DNA of 64,000 nt, taken from assembly GCA_921293015.1 (NCBI GenBank), contig OV121088.1, positions 34,654,010 through 34,718,009 of the forward strand. Direction: 5' to 3'. Position 1 is the stretch's first letter. Every line of letters starts with the position of its first letter. The translations under genes were made by a program, and so were the position numbers. This DNA comes from Phorcus lineatus. Its lineage: Eukaryota; Mollusca; Gastropoda; Trochida; Trochidae. The notes under the pieces are model-generated. The model was not told the DNA's origin, ran no database searches, and saw only the letters and a program-made list of their open reading frames with translations. Of this stretch, positions 20,558 to 32,761 are shown one piece after another.

Positions 20558-21055
20558 AAGGGAGGGACACAGAGTATGTTTTTGAAGTAAAATATGTCAA
20601 ACTTCATAAATGGTGTTATTTCATCGACAAGTAGTGGTCTGAAAATTAACATGTCAATGCTTAATCAGTTGGAATTGTGACAATAAACAGGACAAAGTCG
20701 AGATGCATGATAAAAAAACGGACAATGACGCGCGCGAATGACTCTAACGTAATTTTGGAAACTTTTTTATAACAGACAGAACGAGAAATATAGGCTGATT
20801 ATGCTACGTGGGTCATTACACCAATATACATGTAAATGGGAAGTAGAATTTCGACTACTTCATATTTTCATGGCCATATGGGAATATGCAATCGAAAACA
20901 AGAAAATGTCAAAATGTTGGCATTTACGACATAAAGGTGCAACTTTAGATATGCGATTTGAACCTAGATTTGAACCTAGACTCCGGTCATAAGATATTTT
21001 GGCTATATTAAAGCAACATAAAAAGTTTATGAAACATACTCTGTGTCACTTTAAG
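20558..21055. mobile_element. MITE-like element, family B
   Basis: It runs from ttaagggagggacacagagtatg to the inverted aaacatactctgtgtcacttta. It contains the family words acattttggaaacttttt and cgaaaa-cggacaatgacgcgcg. An open frame at 20801-20992 is incidental. Confidence 0.65.
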
Positions 21056-21838
21056 TTTGATTTATTTGTTAAAAACAAATATTATTTTCATGGCGATTTA
21101 TTTTGCTTGGATACGTATTCAAATACAATATGTGCTGATCTACAGTGAAATTATCTCACATATTCTTATTTATAGAAAAAACACAAATGATAGGCTTCAA
21201 TGAAAATCGAACAGCAGCCTGCGGTGCCGAGGACGTACCTCCCATTAACAAGTACCACATATCTAACACTACGGAATCGAACTTGGCCCGACCCTAAAAC
21301 ATATCTACGAAACTTTAGTCTTTGGATTGATGTTAGGTTCTGTTTTCAAAATTGTTCTTTGACACTTTAAAGAAAAGTTACTCCATGAAAATAACACCTA
21401 ACAGAGTGTTGAAAAGAATTCTTTCCATTGTTTGGTTTAACATAAAAACTGATAATGGTATACAGGGTTTAAGATTCAGTTTTTCATTAGAATTTGTTTT
21501 AACGGCGGACATCTGAGAACATCAGCTGCATATCAAAATCGGTTTTGACACCATTACTATTCATACATAGACATGTTTAACAAAGAGTAAATTTTATCTT
21601 TCAAGTTGAATGAATGCATTCTTACATTACTTTAAAGAACTCACTCAAGTAGTCAAATCACAATGCCTTTTTATTTATAGATAAGAGAATAAGTGAGCGC
21701 TGCTAACCCACATACCAAGATTTCGATCAAAACAGCTTGAGGTATTGCATAAGTTTAAGATTCCATCAAAATACAAAGGACTAGGTACATGTATATATTG
21801 ATTATGGTTAACCTGTGTTCTGAGGTTTGTGAAGCTAA

Positions 21839-22068
21839 TGTGACCCATCTGGGAAAATGTGTTTGGTTTGATCAACTGTGTTTACTTCAAACAAACATGG
21901 CAGAAGACGCTCTCCAGCCAATCAGCAGTCTGGATTTCTATCCACGAAATTGTCCCACAGTTACTCCCCCTAGACCGTTGACAAGTGAACGGTACTCGGC
22001 ATACTAAATAATTATATTATTCATGTCTGCCAAATTTGTCTGTAACTAAACATGATCATATTCTTACA
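21839..22068 (-). repeat. 3' LTR of the Gypsy element
   Basis: About 230 bp, starting TGTAAGAATATGATC and ending GGTCACA on the minus strand. It matches the 5' LTR closely over its length. Confidence 0.88.
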
Positions 22069-22087
22069 CACTCCCCCACAAAAAAAG
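22069..22087 (-). other. Polypurine tract of the Gypsy element
   Basis: The minus strand has GTGGGGGAGTG directly before the 3' LTR, preceded by a T-run. This is the usual position of the second-strand primer. Confidence 0.65.
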
Positions 22088-22880
22088 ATGTTTTTCTAAC
22101 ATCAAAAGAGAAAAAAATACAGCCAAGTAATAAGAGATAATTGAGAATCTAAGTTATAGAAGCTACTACTGATGACCTGTTCCATATGTTACAAAAGGGT
22201 GGCCAACTTAGAGTATCATAAGCCTTGACAAACAAAGGCAGTGTAAGCCAATATTCAAGTGTAAAACCTTTCTCAAAGAGATAATGTTGCAGGTCATGAA
22301 GTTACTTCCATTCTGACTGAACACTGAAGGATATCCTTTTTATCCCTTATACCATATTACAACATCTTCATGACCAACCAATAATTCAACACATTAAACT
22401 TTTTTAACACCATAACAATGCATGAAATGCATGCATCAAGACAACTTTTAGACATTGGAATAATACTGAAAATGGACTCTCATTAAACAAATAATGAAAG
22501 ATAATGATATCTCTTTAAAGGTCCCACATTGCCACATACTAGATATTGTACCATTCATTCATCAAGAATGTCCAACATGGATTTTTTCCTATTTCACATT
22601 ATTTAATCTTCACATCAATAAGGCAGCCACTGCTGTCTTGTTCCCACAGTCTTGCATTGTATACCCTGATAGGATACACTGGTGGTACCCACAGTCTGTA
22701 CATAATCGGGTGGGTAGTAAGTGTATAGGGATACACATTTGCTGGGAAGGTTCTCATGAAGTTCACAAATGGATAGGATCTCTACTCGGTCTGGTTGCCT
22801 GGGACGTCGTAAGTTAGCCGAGCTGGTGGTTGTCGCGACCTGTCGGATCGCTGGTGCTCAGTAACTTCACTTTGTGTTTC
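22088..22880. other. Noncoding 3' part of the Gypsy element
   Basis: Between the integrase C-terminus and the polypurine tract there are about 700 bp without a believable minus-strand frame. Small plus-strand ORFs here have no protein features. I see no envelope gene. Confidence 0.5.
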
Positions 22881-22885
22881 AGTAT

Positions 22886-24506
22886 TTACCTCACCGTCCC
22901 CTTCAACAGTCTCCAATAGATTTTCATCCTGTTTCTGTTTACATTCACCACCTGAACCGCAGTCAGACTCACGAAATGGATTCCACTTGTCAGCAGCCAA
23001 ATTAGAACTATCCGATTTATGATTATCTGAGGGGGGACCAAGGGGTCCATATATCCTACATAATCACAATCACTGCTGCTCTCATCATCTGAACTATCAC
23101 TGACCTGCAAGTCAACACTTTGACGTTTTCTGCTTCGATGTTTTACACCATCATATGGTTTTGTGGTTCTAGATTTAACTCCATGGTTACTTACTGAATC
23201 TGGTAGAATGGCATCACATGGAAAGAGAAGATTTCTATGCACAACCCTAGATTTACTTTTACCATCCTCAGGATGGATTTCATACATAGGGCTATCTTCT
23301 CCCATACATTTGATCACATTGTACACCTGATCCTCCCAGTGTGATCTCAAGTTCTCAGGGCCTCCACGTTCCTTTAGATTTCTGACTAGCACACGGTCAC
23401 CAGGAAACAATCTTGAGCTTTTCACTTTGCGGTCATAGTAATGTTTCTGCTTTTCTGACTGTTTTATTGCATACGTTATAAAAGTCTTGGTGATCGCCCA
23501 TACATCAGGAAAAAGGGTGAATAACCTGTTGAATCATTTTGCGTACAGTTGTTAGCGTGCACCACCTTGTTAACATGTTCATGCCATCTTGATTTTGCTT
23601 CTTTTGGGACAGTTCGGAACATGCTCAATAGTGTTCTATTGAATCGTTCAACTTTCCCATTGCCTTGTGGATAATAACTTGTTGTTTGGCTATGTTGGAC
23701 ACCACTGTACTTCTGGAGATTTAAAAACATGATGTAATGTTCTTGGGAACCAAAACCTCACAATGAAATCATTGAAGATTTTCTCAGCTACCGTTTTTGC
23801 CTTCTTGTTTCTTGTTGGGTAAGCTTGAGCAAATCTTGTGAAGTGATCGACAATGACCAAAATATATTCGAATCCACCTACACTCTCCTCCAGATGTAGA
23901 AAGTCAATTGAAATGAAAGGGTGCTGTAGAGATCACAGGTATCATGGGGACTCGGGTTTGAGATGTTGGGGTCTTGTCTTTGATGCACAAACACTGTTTT
24001 GTTACATAGAATAGAATATCTTCCTTCATCTTAAGCCAGAAAAATCTTTCCCTTGCTGGTGATAATGTCCTTTCTGCTCCAAGATGGCCAATGTTATTAT
24101 GCAGTTCCTTCAAGATCAATGCCTTGTACTTCCTAGATAGAACAAGTTGATACCTGGTTCTTTCACCATGTAAGAGCGATTTTCTCACCAACAGTCCATC
24201 TGAATTGAACTCTAACGTCTTGGGTTCTTTGAAGAGTGGGCTTGCCTCTTTAAATACTCCATTTGTCTTAGGAAATTTCTTCATTTGCTTGTAGCGCAAG
24301 ACAGGCTTTATGAAGTTGTCATTTTCTTGAGCTCTCCGAATTTCTTCAGTTGATAATGTTATCAGATCAGATTCGGATTCGGATTCTGAGGTGACTCCAC
24401 CGGTTAGTGATGCCATCCATGCAACTTGCTCAGATTCCATTGCTTCACTGCCCTGTACAATAGCAGCTTTCACCTCAGTTGAAATTGTTTCTGTACAATG
24501 TTTCAT
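22886..24506 (-). pseudogene. Integrase of the Gypsy element, with GPY/F-type C-terminus
   Basis: 24506-23904 contains the HHCC region (ELHNNIGHLGAERT, FYVTKQCLCIK). The core is broken between about 23,900 and 23,730. 23730-23476 has TTSYYPQGNGKVERFNRTL with the catalytic Glu. 23425-22886 has GDRVLVRNLKERGG and LRSHWEDQVYNVI, the GPY/F-like module. Several stops interrupt the reading frame. Confidence 0.85.
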
Positions 24507-24512
24507 ACAGCT

Positions 24513-25790
24513 CTAAATATCCAATGGCATTCTTGATAGACCATCGGCATCCTTGTTGTTGATACCAGCCTTGTACTTGATTTCAAAATTGAAGTCTGAA
24601 AGTTCTGTCAACCAACGGTGTCTCATATTGTCTAATTTTGCACTGGTTAAGATGTAAGTGAGCGGGTTAATTATTGTCTGTATAGACAGTGAACTTTGGC
24701 GTATAGTATAAATAGTCCTTGAATTTTTCACACACTGCCCATTTGAGAGCCAGGAATTCCAATTTACCTGAATGGAAGTGATAATTCTGTTCTGATGGAG
24801 TGAGTGTCCTTAAGCCATATCCTTCATCTTTCAACTTTCCCTCAACTGCCTTTTGGTACAACACTGCACCAAGACGTTCTTGTGAAGCATCAGTGTGGAG
24901 GATATAAGGTTTCTCAAAGTCTGGGTATGCCATAATTTGGGGCTGAAGTAACAAGTCTATTAGATTTTCTAATGTCTCTTTATGGATATTATTCCACTCA
25001 ATCTTGCATGAAGAACTCACATGTGATCTAGGTTTGATTTTCTTCTTGTGTTTTGTCTTCTCATTGACAGGTGGTTTCTTCAGGAGGTCAAAGAGAATCT
25101 TTGCCTTGCGGGAGAAATCTTTAATGTACTTGCGGTAGAAGCTGATAAAACCCAACATTTGTCTAAGATCACCAATTGTCTGAATTTTCTTTGTCTTTAA
25201 AGCTTCAACTGAACTGCGGTCTGCTGGATCCATTTGATAACCGTCCTCTGACACCAAATGTCCCAGATACCTGTCACTTGAAAATTCACATTTCTTGGGT
25301 TTCAGTTTGATCCCTTTGGTTTTTAGACATTGCAGCACTTTACGCAGATCCTGTAAGTGACCTTGAAATGAGGAAGAATAGACGAGAACATCATCCAAAT
25401 AGGGACAGCAGCACTGATCTCTCAAATCTATCAGTGTTTCCTTCATGAATCGCTGGAATTGCCCTGGAGCACCCTTCAGTCCATATGGAATTCTGTTCCA
25501 CTCGAAGAGACCCCATGGTATTATGAAAGCTGTCAAGTGCTTACTTTCCTCCTTCATGATACCTTGATGGTAGGCTTTGCCCTGATCAAGGAGAGAGAAC
25601 CATGACTTACCCTTGAGGCCGTTTAACATGTCTTGAATCTTCCGTATCGGTTGTCTGTCGCTGAAACTTTTATCATTAAGCTTTCGATAATCAATGCAGA
25701 GTCTCAGAGTTCCAACTTTTTTCTCACACTGACCATAGCGCTTGAGTATGAAGATCGACTCTTCCTGATGAAGTTCTTCTGGACCAAGTC
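24513..25790 (-). pseudogene. pol: Reverse transcriptase and RNase H of the Gypsy element
   Basis: The RT palm is visible: LRLCIDYRKLND upstream, FSLLDQGKAYHQG, PYGLKGAPGQFQRFM and the catalytic YLDD box. These are followed by the thumb (LGHLVSEDGY, LGFISFYRKYI). RNase H begins with LHTDASQERLGAVLY and has KLEFLALKWAV and VYTDN. The longest open run is 25629-24667, and a frame change near 24,700 leads to 24731-24513 (LTELSDFNFEIKY, GLSRMP). The order RT-RNase H-integrase is Gypsy-type. Confidence 0.9.
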
Positions 25791-25889
25791 ATGAATGTAC
25801 TCTTTCACCTCTTTGTATAAAGGTAATGGTATAGAAATGTAATTCTGCTGTACTGGGTCTTGCTTGATCTTTAAGCCTAATTTCTAAAT

Positions 25890-26252
25890 TCAAGTCTGTA
25901 GCATATATGTCATCTTCATTTCGCGAGAAAACACCTGACTCTTCAAAGAGAACTTGCTTGATCTGGTCAACTTCTTCCTTTGAGAGCTGTTGTCAAGATT
26001 CACAGGTGGATGCCAAAGTTGTGACTCTGAATCAGGGACATCATTGGCCTGGGTGGTGCTGTCCAAATCCCTGGTAACTGAAGATAGTGAAACTTCATGT
26101 TCCTCTGGTGCTAGACAGTAAATAGATTTCACCATGTGAAATGTTCCTAAGGTCGTCTTACTGTGGAGAGAGATATCTTGGTTATTTGTGTTCATGATGT
26201 ACACACCGACAGATGATGTTGATCCTTTCCGCAGGTTAGTGATGCCGCCCAT
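25890..26252 (-). pseudogene. Protease-RT linker of the Gypsy element
   Basis: This 120-residue open segment has no recognisable catalytic motif and lies between protease and reverse transcriptase. It is presumably part of the original polyprotein, now isolated by stops. Confidence 0.5.
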
Positions 26253-26534
26253 GACTTCTATTCCCTCAGGAAGATCATCTGTCTCTAGAGGCTCGAAGAT
26301 GGCTTGAGTCTTTTCCCTAAGGTTAGTCCTTGTTGTACACTTAACTTAAATTGTCTGTCCCTTTGGGATCTTCAAACCCTTTCTCCCTAGTGACACCTGA
26401 CCAATCTCATCAATTTTCTCTTTGCTAATGAAGTTGACTAGCACTGTTAGTTTCTCAACACTGATGGTGTCCATCCCAGCTTTAATTAATTGAACTTTGG
26501 TTGCTAACTTTGACTGACCTTCATTAAGATAATG

Positions 26535-26852
26535 TTAAATGATGTTGTATCCAATAATTGGCTTGTCAATGCCCTTTGAGCTGGTAACAAGAAAAGGAAC
26601 AGTCAACATCTTGTCATCTTGACCTTTGCCTAGGTGAAAGGATAAAGGTACCCATCCATCGAAAGGTATTACTAGGCCATCAGCTGCTCTAACCCTTAGG
26701 TCCACATCTAAAAGTTCGGAGATCGGTCTTACTTCCATGTTATGACAGTGTCCTTTAACCCACTTCATGGGGAGAAGAGATACTTGGGCCCCGGTATCAG
26801 AACTTCTGTTGATTCCCTTCCAACACACAGTCCAGAGTGCAGCTCTTTCCAA
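26535..26852 (-). pseudogene. Aspartic protease of the Gypsy element
   Basis: It contains SSDTGAQVSLLP, the D-T-G-A active-site loop of retropepsins, and a downstream flap-like GLVIPFDGW region and PIIGYNII segment at about 26,550. Retropepsins work as dimers to cut the polyprotein. The ORF is isolated from gag and RT by frame breaks. Confidence 0.75.
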
Positions 26853-27042
26853 TCAGGTCAACTACTGTCTGTTGGTCTTTTGGTGCAAGTGGTGAAGTAC
26901 CTAACGTCAACACTCCTGTCTCAAGGTCATGGACAGCATTACAGAGTTTCTTGTGTGTCTTCCAGTGAACATGCTGGCAACTGCTGTCGCAATGATAGGT
27001 TGCTTGACATTTTTTACAACCAAATTTTTCCTTGCCTTCCAC
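26797..27042 (-). pseudogene. MYND-like zinc finger between nucleocapsid and protease
   Basis: The stretch CKKCQATYHCDSSCQHVHWK followed by THKKLC has the spacing of the C-terminal half of a MYND finger (YHC-x3-C-x3-HWK-x2-HKK-x-C). MYND fingers normally bind proline-rich peptides in cellular regulators. Its position after the gag knuckle and before the protease is unusual for Ty3/Gypsy. The segment runs on in another frame towards the protease. Confidence 0.7.
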
Positions 27043-27066
27043 ACTGAATACATGGAGCTGAACAGA

Positions 27067-28075
27067 TCAATGATTCCCCACTTTCATTGACCCTGTACCG
27101 TTTCCCTGACGCTTCTTCTGTCTGCATCCAGCATGGAAATGTTCCGCAGACCCGCAGATGAAACAATGGTCACACTTTTGTCCAGCCTCCTTACATTGAT
27201 TACATCCTCGTCGGTTTCTTTTGGTCTGGTACAGTTCCTTCGCTTTTACCTCTGCTTTCAGTTCTTGTAAATAGTCCATTTCCTCAATCTCTTTCCCATC
27301 CTCCTTTTCTTCTGTGATGAGTGCTCTCACCTAAGTGGTCTTTGACATTTTCTTTCTTCTCTCTTCGTTCTCACTGACAATAGTATTTATTCTTGTTGTT
27401 AGTTTCTCATCCATGGATTTTCTGCAATAATATCTTTGACGACAAGGGCAATACTTTCATCAAGATCCAAGATCCTCCATACAAAGTCCAAAACCTCTTC
27501 ACGGACACCTTGGCAACCCTCTGTCAATTCAGCATATAGCTCGGACGCTGACCGCTCCTTGTAGTACGCTCTTAATAGTTTTCTGAGAGTTGGTAGAGTT
27601 AAATCTGTCTTTCCTTCAAGGTAACCTCTTAGTATTTGAGTAGGATGGATTGCTTTCACCACTGACCAGATGATTTTCTTTTCAGAGTATTTTTTGTCTC
27701 TAGCCACTTCTATCTGTCTGATTAAGTTAACAAAGCTGATTCCCTGTGTACCATGTATGGTCCCTGATATTTTAGGTTCCTTGGTGTTAATTAGAGGACT
27801 TGTAGTGTTTGAAGGTTGAGGTTCTTGAACAAGTGTTGTTGACTTCACTTCCGCCAATGTGATGTTTAGTAGGTTTAAACTGTTCTGTCTTGGCAGATAA
27901 CGTCGAGATACTTCTCCAAGGAACGTAACAAGTGTAGTCTCCCTGTTGCTTTAGGATCCAGTGGTACCTTAAGTGTCCTACAGATAGAGTCCAGCCGGAC
28001 TTCTGGAAGCGGGTACATCAAAGCCTTGATGTCGTAGAGTAAGTTGCCAACTTCCTCATCTGTTTTGGTGGCCAT
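27067..28075 (-). pseudogene. gag: gag region of the Gypsy element (broken)
   Basis: Open segments at 28075-27875, 27857-27399 and 27330-27067 lie in different frames or are separated by stops. The middle part contains a helical capsid-like stretch (LRKLLRAYYKERSASELYAE). The third has a CX2CX4HX4C zinc knuckle (CFICGSAEHFHAGC), typical of nucleocapsid, preceded by a second Cys-rich motif. Capsid assembly and RNA packaging are the family roles. Confidence 0.75.
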
Positions 28076-28105
28076 CTGGTATGCATTGCCCTTGATTTTC
28101 CTTTA

Positions 28106-28123
28106 ATCCTGGCACGCTCGCCA
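28106..28123 (-). other. Primer binding site of the Gypsy element
   Basis: The minus strand reads TGGCGAGCGTGCCAGGAT five bases after the 5' LTR. It starts with TGG as expected for pairing to a tRNA CCA end. I cannot assign the tRNA. Confidence 0.6.
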
Positions 28124-28128
28124 AAATC

Positions 28129-28368
28129 TGTGACCCACCTGGAAAAATGAGGAAAGATATGTTTGGTTAGATCAACTGTGTTTACTTCTAACAAACATGG
28201 CAGAAGACGCTCTCCAGCCAATCAGCAGTCTGGATTTCTATCCACAAAATTGTTCCAGAGTTACTCCCCCTAGACCGTTGACAAGTGAACGGTACTCGAC
28301 ATACTAAATAATTATATTATTCATGTCTGCCAAATTTGTCTGTAACTAAACATGATCATATTCTTACA
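28129..28368 (-). repeat. 5' LTR of the Gypsy element
   Basis: On the minus strand it begins TGTAAGAATATGATC and ends GGTCACA (TG...CA). It is about 240 bp and differs from the other LTR by several substitutions and a small indel near the end, indicating some age. Confidence 0.88.
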
Positions 28369-29045
28369 CTAGCAAGTATATTTGGGGGATATATCTTGAA
28401 CATAATGATTTCCTCATTAGGTGACTGTGTAAAACGTTCCACTGAAAACTTAAATAGATTAAACAATTCAATTCTTAAATACATAAAGTCATGGAAGGAC
28501 CATGGTTGCCACGTGTATCACCTTTGGATGCTAGCATGTAATGGTTGGGAGATATGCTCTGGACAGTATGATTTTTCCAAAACACTTCAAATTTTCCAAC
28601 CAGTGACAAGGTCATAGGTTGAAGTAACCACTTTGACACTTCCTCTTCCACTGGTTTGTTACAGTATGCTGATGGATATAGTTTTCATCTTATCTGTCTG
28701 TCCGGCTGTGAGTAATCAAAATCCATGAAATAAATCTTTTTTAAAAATTTGCATAAGCATTACCTTGCTAATGAAGTTAAAATGTATTTTTTCATTTCCA
28801 TGGAAACAAGTTTCATTTTGACTCTATGAATTGAATGCTCTATGTAATTAGCAACAACATGTGGACATGTGATCTTTCAAATACCCTGTTCTCCTTCACG
28901 TCAAAAGCCACCTATAGCATGATGTTGGTAGTGAGGATAATCAGTTGTTGAATGAGCTTCGCTGATACACTCTAACGAAGCGGGAAATCTGGTATCCAAA
29001 CGTTTTGTTTATCTGCTTAATTTGTTTAATCCTATTCATATAAGG

Positions 29046-29706
29046 GAGTGAGTGAGTTGGGGTTTAACGTGTTTTGAACAATATTTCAGTTATATATTAA
29101 ACAAGTGGATGACAAGCATCCAAAAGAGAGTGGACAGCTCAGAGAGAAAGGATAAGGGAAAAGATAGGAATAGTGAGAGATAGAAAGCAGGTTTTAGAAT
29201 GACTCAAATTTGATCTGGCTTCCACTACCTGGAGCATCTCCAGCTGGCATAGCTCTCAGGGTCTCTGAAGCACGCAAACCACCACACCATGATAAGGTTT
29301 TAAGTCCAGTGGTGGCCTATTCATTAAAGTTTGATCTTGAAAACAGTTCGCACATAACTTAATACACCACTTTGTTCAATTCCTCAATCTATTCAAAATC
29401 ACCTTGTCATGGTGTTGTGGGTTGCGTGCTTCAGGAACCCCGAGAGCTATGCCAGCTGGAGCTGACATGCTCCTGGTAGGGGCACCCAACCTGGACAGGT
29501 CGACGGATAGAAGCCAGACCAAATCTAAGACCTTCTAAAACCTGCTTTCTATCCCTCACTATGCCTTTCTTTCCGTCTTTTCACTAACCCTTTCGATCCC
29601 TTTCTCCCTGATCTGTCCACTCTCTTTTGGATGCTTGTCATCCACGTGTTTAATGACTGAAATATTGTTGAAAACACGTTAAACCCCAACTCACTCACTC
29701 ACTCAA
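29046..29706. mobile_element. Inverted pair of gastropod-type repeats (foldback)
   Basis: The forward arm starts gagtgagtgagttggggttt at about 29046 and runs through agaaagcaggttttagaa and agctggcatagctctc. The reverse arm ends aaaccccaactcactcactc at about 29706. The arms are about 290-310 bp around a spacer near 29,340-29,395. A third internal fragment (gagctaagcccgcgtgagcc) is at 29,880-30,000. It resembles repeats I associate with abalone and limpet genomes. Confidence 0.7.
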
Positions 29707-29815
29707 AATCGACTGTGATCCGAGGAATAAAAGATTTTAAATATTGACTCTAGCCGGATTCGAACGTATTTTATCTGGGGCTTTCCTCTGCATAACGGTC
29801 TGAAAGCAGCCTCCT
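29703..29815 (-). repeat. tRNA-derived SINE-like copy
   Basis: Read on the minus strand, a box B-like cgttcgaatccgg is followed by gagtcaatatttaaaatctt, ttattcctcggatcac and cgatttt. It directly abuts the foldback element. Confidence 0.55.
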
Positions 29816-30004
29816 TGCTCGCACGTGCTGACACAAATTTGAGTAGACAAAATCTTAATCAGACTGCTCATACCTCATCTTTGTGTGATGTTTTAAGAGT
29901 CAGACCCCAAGAGCTAAGCCCGCGTGAGCCTATATGGTTTGACAGGGGCGTCAAACCAGGACACGTAGGTCGAAGGATAGACCGCAGTCAAATTTGAATT
30001 TTTG

Positions 30005-31430
30005 AAGGCATCCGTCTTCCTCATATTTTCCCCTTCTTTCCACCTGATCCTTAATCTTTAGAACCTATTCTCAATGATACATTCTCTCTATGAGGTACTT
30101 CTTCAACAACTGACATAAATTTAGCCTGCTTAACAAATAACGGGTCTCTTTATTGTCCATGTTCAGGTCAAACCAAACAGTTTGTATTTGGTAAAAAAAA
30201 CTCAAAAAGACCATTCTCTGCCTTTTATCTTTGATGAATTTAAGCCTTAAACTTTAGTTTTCAAATAGCAAAATAATCAAGATATGCTTTTATTGTTATT
30301 CCAAATGCTTTTTACGATTTAATGATAAGGTTATGATGCCCCGTGTTTCGACGTCTTGTTTTAATTCATATTAGACGTGCTAATAATTAGAACATGATTC
30401 TTATACCCCATTTTGCAACATTGATGTTTCATAAAAGATTAAATTCGCAAAATTATGGCATTGTTATGTTATTTTTTCCTATTTAAAAATAACCCTGTAA
30501 TCATAATACTCAAACGAGTCATCCTTAGATGGTCCTGTTAGCCACTTGAAGAAAAATTTTACAATCTTACAAGTAGGGGTCATAATTTACGATTTTATTT
30601 CTTATTATAATATATCAAAGCCAATTTATTCAATTCGTTCTTAAGTATTTAAATTCTTACACATCCCAAAACGCACTATCTGTAATTGACACATGTTCGT
30701 CTGTCTGAAAATGTGGTTAGTACTTATAAAGGATATAGGAATGGTTCAATCAGTGACAATCGAGATTCTTACAATCACAGTAAAGCTTTGACATTACAGA
30801 TCATTATGATGTCGTCATAGTGTTATGTTATTTGCAAAATGTGACAGTAAAAGTGTCGTATATCCACTGTGCAGAGCTATTGCTCTGATTTCACCTGAAC
30901 AGGCTTTTCTTGTGTATGAGTCAATACCAACATGCCGACTCATAGCTTATATTGCAAATGGAAAGCATATACGAGTTTCTAAAGCAAGCAGATAAAAAGC
31001 CACCATTTGGATAGGAAAAACTATTTTGTTCTCTTCCGGAACTGTACAATACTCTTCCAGGCATCATTAACTGTTACAACATGTCAAATAAAGTGCAAGA
31101 CACATTACCAATGTTTTTCTTGCGTATTTGTTGCCAAGTTTTGTCAGTTTTCAGAATACTTACGCTATTACTATGTAATTAAGTTGATGTAGTTTTAGTT
31201 AACCTTGATTACTATCAGTTACTTGTGGCAAGCTCATGTGATTTTCAACTTAATTTATTTGCATCTTTGAATATTCACTTACCTCTTAAGTTGTAGACTT
31301 CGAGTCTGTGTATGCAACGGTTGATGTCTGCATTCACGAGATTAGTTTTTCAGTGGTGTCCGAATTCCGTCAGTTCTTAAACATTTTTTTTGTTCTTAAA
31401 CATTTTACCTTTGCATTTTTAGCTCATCTA
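30005..31430. other. No gene seen
   Basis: This AT-rich stretch holds only short chance ORFs and no splice-bounded coding segment that I can support. Confidence 0.5.
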
Positions 31431-31830
31431 GCTTGAAATTGAATCTAGTCTTGCGTCCGTCTGTAAACTTTTAAGTATTTCATTTTCGTCTCTAGAACAA
31501 TTGACAAATTTGAAATCTTATGTACAGACTCCTTGACTAATGAGGATTTCAATCTATATATTTGGTGGTCATGTGACCTATTTAATCGTCTTCTCAATAA
31601 GCAAAGGATCTAGAAAGCTGAAACTTTGTGCACAGAGTCCTTGGTTGATTCTAATTCATAGACATGATGACACTGTGACCCCTAATTAGGGCCACAAGGA
31701 CTTCTCCAGCAGCAAAAGGCCTAGGAAGCTAGAGTCCTTAGCTAATAGATATTCTAATTCTTGATTTATTGACACTGTGGCGATGGAGATAGGGCTATTT
31801 TAGTTCAGTAAAGAATCACAACTTCATGTT
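31430..31830. repeat. Old interspersed repeat, unclassified
   Basis: AgctCATCT...tagaaagctgaaactttgtgc and a second similar phrase (taggaagctagagtcctt) suggest an internally repeated, decayed element. No ends are clear, so this is weak. Confidence 0.3.
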
Positions 31831-32761
31831 ATCTTGAAGTTAAGCTACAATCTTCCGTAGTGCAATAGAGTGTCTTTTCCGCCGTCCGCACTGTCTCCTT
31901 AAATACGGCTGAACGGACTGGCTGGCTAGTTGGTAGTTCGTGGCGGAACAACAGGGGACCAGACAGGGACAATTGAAGTTAGATTGGTGTGGTTGATATT
32001 CCTTTATATACGTACCTTTTTGGTCTAAACCCTGTGATGATCGCAATGCAAAAGATTAGTGTCAACGTGACCACAAACCTTTAAAATTTGTTATTTTGAT
32101 ACGGACGGACGGACGGAGCTGAATACTTTCATGTATGTAAGATGCAAGTAACAAAACATCCAACTTCTATAAGCGAGACAATAAGTTTTTCTATTATTTG
32201 TCAATTAATTCACAAGTAAGTATAAATCAACATTTGAAAGTCTGCTTCATTGATTTAAGAAATAAATACAATTTCTTTATAGAAATGAGAAAATTGATTG
32301 AAGCTGAGTTTTCTAAAATATATAGTTAAATTTATCATAATATCTTGGCGAATGTTTGTGATTTACAGAAGTTCCATGGAGAAGCAATTAATTCCCAGAG
32401 TTACAAATTTAAGTGAACATCTTATTTCATTGGTTGGTCAATCAAACAAACTAACAAGATTGATTAAAAAAATATGACAAATAAGGCCGGCAACATATAC
32501 CTTATCAAATGTATATAATCACAGTGTTGTAAGGTTAAGTAGCATTTGCTTGAAAATGATGGTATCTCCACCGAAACGACGCGTCTCTTTGCAATAAAGA
32601 AGTTGTACATCTACAAAATTCTTATTTCTTCAAGATATGAGCAGTTTTGGATCTCAGGTCTGGAAACTGAATGATATCCGATGGACGTGCAGACATGGCG
32701 ATCATTACATCATATTTGATATTCTATACTAATTATAACAATACAAGTGATTAAGTTCAAT

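Larger units (their letters stand above)
21839..28368 (-). mobile_element. Ty3/Gypsy LTR retrotransposon, complete but defective
   Basis: It has two matching LTRs (21839-22068 and 28129-28368), a PBS and PPT in the expected places, and on the minus strand the order gag, zinc knuckle, MYND-like finger, protease, RT, RNase H, integrase. This domain order (integrase after RNase H) defines Ty3/Gypsy. At least eight frame breaks or stops interrupt the coding region, so it cannot encode working proteins. No envelope-like gene is seen between integrase and the 3' LTR. I found no convincing 5-bp target duplication (gctaa on the left, ctagc on the right). Confidence 0.9.

Noticed and set aside
22494..22817. 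107-residue plus-strand ORF in the Gypsy element
   Set aside because: Antisense to the element's 3' noncoding region and integrase tail; no protein features.
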